Shown here: in pieces, positions 6,348 through 8,268 of the stretch | Position numbering within the stretch: the first letter of the stretch is position 1 | Layout: every line of letters begins with the position of its first letter | From: Candidatus Cloacimonadota bacterium | Lineage (GTDB): Bacteria > Cloacimonadota > Cloacimonadia > JGIOTU-2 | Reading direction: 5' to 3' | Assembly (NCBI GenBank): GCA_021160355.1 | Contig: JAGHCS010000022.1 | Coordinates: 1 to 8,268 of the forward strand | Length of the DNA stretch: 8,268 bases | Translations under genes and position numbers: made by a program | The notes under the pieces: model-generated | What the model was told of the DNA's origin: nothing | Seen by the model: only the letters and a program-made list of their open reading frames with translations | Database searches by the model: none

Positions 6348-7267
6348 AGAAATTAATCATTCTTGTAGTTTTTATTTTATTCATTAATAGTTTTGTATTT
6401 TGCTATACTATAGATGCGAAGATAGATACGATGAAAACTGATCTCAAACACCTCGAGGTTGGGGATCGAATATTTTTTGATGTATCAGTACAACATGATA
6501 AGGAAAGCGGAGTTCATTACATTCCGCAGGAACAATCGGAAATTTTCATTATTCTTTCATATACTACCGATATTCAGAACCTGGATAATGAGATTCAAAC
6601 CGGTTTTCATTTTGCTTCTGCTTTTTTTGATACGGGATTGCAGACTATTCCTCCGCAGGAATTCATCCTTACTTCATCTGAAGATTCAGTAAAAATATAT
6701 TCCGATTCCTTACAAGTCACGATTAATTCGATCCTGCCTGCAGACAGCGTTGCTCTTAAAGATATAAAACCACCAGTTTCATTAACTCTTGGATTCTGGG
6801 ATATTGCACTGCCGATACTAATAATTGGGATAATAATATTAGCAATAATACTCATCACACGAAGCAGAAAAGGACTGCCAATCATCCCCGAAAAGAAAAA
6901 GAAAAAACTTTCTGCGCATGTGATCGCTTTGAAAAAAATAGAACAGCTTAAGTTGCAGGATTACATTACAAAAGGTGACATAAAACGCTATTATGTAGAA
7001 ATTTCCTGGATATGCAGAGAATATCTTGAGAATCGTTATCATAAGCTATTCCTTGAAATGACCGGATTTGAAATACGTCAATCTCTAAAAAATCTAAATG
7101 TAGAAAAGAGAATGGAAATAAATTCAATTCTCCAGGAATGTGATCGCGTGAAATTCGCAAAATACATACCTCCAATTCACGATGCTGAGAAAATACTTGA
7201 TGATCTTGTTAATGTTATTTATGCGACAAAAGAGCAGGAAATAGAAGAGGTGCAAGATGAGAATTGA
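6344..7267 (+). CDS. Bat-operon membrane protein with extracytoplasmic beta domain (BatD/DUF4381-like)
   Basis: This 307-residue protein appears to cross the membrane once after a signal sequence. Residues 1-20 (MKK then a hydrophobic run) look like a signal peptide. Residues 21-150 form a polar, beta-rich extracytoplasmic region with LEVGDRIFFDVSV (37-49), similar to the 'VGD' strand of BatD-like domains, ending in the motif ALKDIKPP (137-144). A membrane helix spans about 153-172, followed by a basic stop-transfer (RSRKG, KKKKK). The cytoplasmic domain (190-297) is helical, with ISWICREYLENRY (220-232), FLEMTGFEI (236-244) and ECDRVKFAKY (265-274), a pattern seen in proteins between DUF58 and BatA genes. 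A lipoprotein is unlikely because the residue before C20 is Phe. It overlaps the DUF58 gene by 4 bp, with AAGG (6335-6338) as SD, and batA by 11 bp. Family naming is by resemblance; membership in the module is firm. Confidence 0.85.
   Translation: MKKLIILVVFILFINSFVFCYTIDAKIDTMKTDLKHLEVGDRIFFDVSVQHDKESGVHYIPQEQSEIFIILSYTTDIQNLDNEIQTGFHFASAFFDTGLQTIPPQEFILTSSEDSVKIYSDSLQVTINSILPADSVALKDIKPPVSLTLGFWDIALPILIIGIIILAIILITRSRKGLPIIPEKKKKKLSAHVIALKKIEQLKLQDYITKGDIKRYYVEISWICREYLENRYHKLFLEMTGFEIRQSLKNLNVEKRMEINSILQECDRVKFAKYIPPIHDAEKILDDLVNVIYATKEQEIEEVQDEN
7246..7250 (+). promoter_or_regulatory. batA-like gene ribosome site inside the upstream coding sequence
   Basis: AGAGG lies in the Glu-Glu-Val codons near the end of the preceding gene, 6 nt before the ATG at 7257. 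It supports this start and the 11-bp overlap, and implies translational coupling. Confidence 0.6.
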
Positions 7268-8255
7268 GTTTCTTAAACCTGTTTTTTTCTGGCTGCTGCT
7301 CTTGATTCCGCTTCTTGTAGTGTATGAAATTTTTGTAAAAAGTAGAAAGAAGCCGACTGTCCTTTACTCCAATATTCAGCTTTTAGAACCTTTTATTTCA
7401 GGCAAAACTCAGATACTCTATTACCTTCGCTATATATTTCACCTTCTCATTTTGATTGCTTGTGTGATCGCACTTGCCAGACCGGTCATACCCGAACGGT
7501 ATACCCGTGTGAAAGGCAAAGGGGTGGATATTATACTTGCCATGGATGTTTCGACGAGTATGCGTGCGATAGATTTCCAGCCAAACAACCGGCTTTTTGT
7601 GGCAAAGGAAGAAGCAAAGAAATTCATAGAATCCCGTCCCACAGACAGGATCGGACTCGTTATTTTTGGTGGAGAAAGTTACACCCAATGCCCTCTGACG
7701 ATCGACCATAAGATATTAATAGAATTGCTTGAACAGATCAAAACCGGTATGGTGGAGGATGGTACTGCAATTGGTATGGGTATCGCAACCTCGATAAACC
7801 GCTTGCGCGATTCCAAAGCAAAAAGCAAGGTTATAATCCTTCTTACTGACGGCAGAAACAACTCCGGAGATATCGATCCGATTACTGCTGCTACTCTTGC
7901 AAATGACCTTGGTATAAAGATGTATCCAATCGGTGTAGGAAAAGAAGGTGTGTCACAAATTCCAGTTGATCATCCGATCTATGGACGCCAATATGTATCC
8001 CAGCAACTCGATATAGACATGAACACCTTGAATAAAATCGCTGAGTTATGCGGTACGGAAAAAGCTTCACGTGCTCAAAATCCCGAGCAGTTGAAAGAAA
8101 TCATGCAACACATCGATAAAATGGAAAAAACAGAGATAACGGAAAAAGTGCATTATAGATATTACGATCTATTCTATTATTTTATTTATGCAGCGCTCCT
8201 TTTGATCGTTCTCGAGATATTATATTCAAGATTTATATTAAAGAGGATACCATAA
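7257..8255 (+). CDS. batA: BatA-like VWA-domain membrane protein
   Basis: A 332-residue BatA-type protein of the aerotolerance (Bat) family. Two N-terminal helices (about 9-25 and 57-75) and one C-terminal helix (about 304-327) anchor a VWA domain (about 88-290). The first helix and following segment match the usual BatA N-terminus (FLKPVFFWLLLLIPLL). The MIDAS metal site is complete: DVSTS (97-101), T170 in DGTAIGMGIA, and D198 in LLTDGRNNSG. The KSKVIILLTDG strand and MYPIGVGKEG (222-231) are typical. Bat proteins are linked to oxygen or stress tolerance in Bacteroides, though their precise function is unsettled. It starts inside the previous gene. Its stop is followed immediately by the ATG of another gene, so it is not the end of the operon. 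The symbol follows the family; a numbered Bat identity is less certain than the VWA architecture. Confidence 0.92.
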   Translation: MRIEFLKPVFFWLLLLIPLLVVYEIFVKSRKKPTVLYSNIQLLEPFISGKTQILYYLRYIFHLLILIACVIALARPVIPERYTRVKGKGVDIILAMDVSTSMRAIDFQPNNRLFVAKEEAKKFIESRPTDRIGLVIFGGESYTQCPLTIDHKILIELLEQIKTGMVEDGTAIGMGIATSINRLRDSKAKSKVIILLTDGRNNSGDIDPITAATLANDLGIKMYPIGVGKEGVSQIPVDHPIYGRQYVSQQLDIDMNTLNKIAELCGTEKASRAQNPEQLKEIMQHIDKMEKTEITEKVHYRYYDLFYYFIYAALLLIVLEILYSRFILKRIP

Positions 8256-8268
8256 ATGCGATTTGGAA
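8256..8268 (+). CDS. Start of a following gene, perhaps a second VWA (BatB-like) protein; cut by the window edge
   Basis: The ATG directly follows the batA stop, and GAGG (8243-8246) lies 9 nt upstream. Only Met-Arg-Phe-Gly can be read. In Bat operons BatA is usually followed by BatB, whose N-terminus often begins with a similar Met-(x)-Arg-Phe stretch. Four residues are not enough to identify it; the call rests on the start signals and on position. Confidence 0.55.

Noticed and set aside
1..8268. tRNA, rRNA, CRISPR array, insertion sequence or phage attachment site
   Set aside because: I saw no repeat-spacer pattern, cloverleaf, transposase or flanking terminal repeats; the window is almost fully occupied by the listed genes.

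Overview
The window is bacterial DNA of low to moderate GC content (by eye near 40% or a little lower) and is densely coded. One gene on the minus strand at the left edge diverges from a run of plus-strand genes that continues past the right edge. Starts are ATG, and all but one of the complete genes have a purine-rich Shine-Dalgarno (SD) sequence. Promoter-like sites resemble sigma-70 TTGACA boxes. Strong SD sites and TTGACA boxes argue against Bacteroidota proper, whose starts and promoters usually look different. The gene content (phosphate butyryltransferase, MoxR/DUF58/Bat-type operon) would suit a fermentative anaerobe of the FCB superphylum such as Cloacimonadota. That placement is a guess from gene content, not a phylogenetic result.

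Layout. (1) 59-640, minus strand: a pRiA4b ORF-3-like protein of unknown function, followed by a possible hairpin at 8-39. (2) 641-852: a divergent intergenic region with a good minus-strand promoter candidate and a TTGACA box inside an imperfect inverted repeat on the plus side. (3) 853-2220: ptb and rpiB, directly abutting, with the rpiB ribosome site lying in the poly-Glu codons that end ptb. (4) 2221-2302: a short AT-rich gap with a TATAAT and two TTTTAAAA palindromes 20 bp apart. (5) 2303-3610: glyA with an unusual 15-residue insert beside the active site. (6) 3622-4446: a protein I do not firmly recognise, which resembles Bpu10I-type restriction endonucleases but seems to lack the catalytic lysine. 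(7) 4467-8268: a MoxR ATPase, a DUF58 protein, a membrane-anchored Bat-operon protein, a BatA-like VWA protein and the first codons of another gene, probably a second VWA protein.

How the genes work together. Ptb and RpiB are metabolic enzymes (acyl-CoA/acyl-phosphate exchange; pentose phosphate isomerisation). GlyA interconverts serine and glycine and supplies one-carbon units. The MoxR-DUF58-Bat set is a known type of cell-envelope module: a cytoplasmic AAA+ ATPase, a soluble metal-binding VWA-like partner, and membrane proteins carrying VWA and beta-rich domains, thought to act in chaperone-like assembly or stress tolerance. Spacing from glyA onward is 20 bp or less, with overlaps or direct abutment at several junctions, so glyA, the nuclease-like gene and the Bat module are probably co-transcribed. 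The most unusual items are the nuclease-like protein and the GlyA insert.
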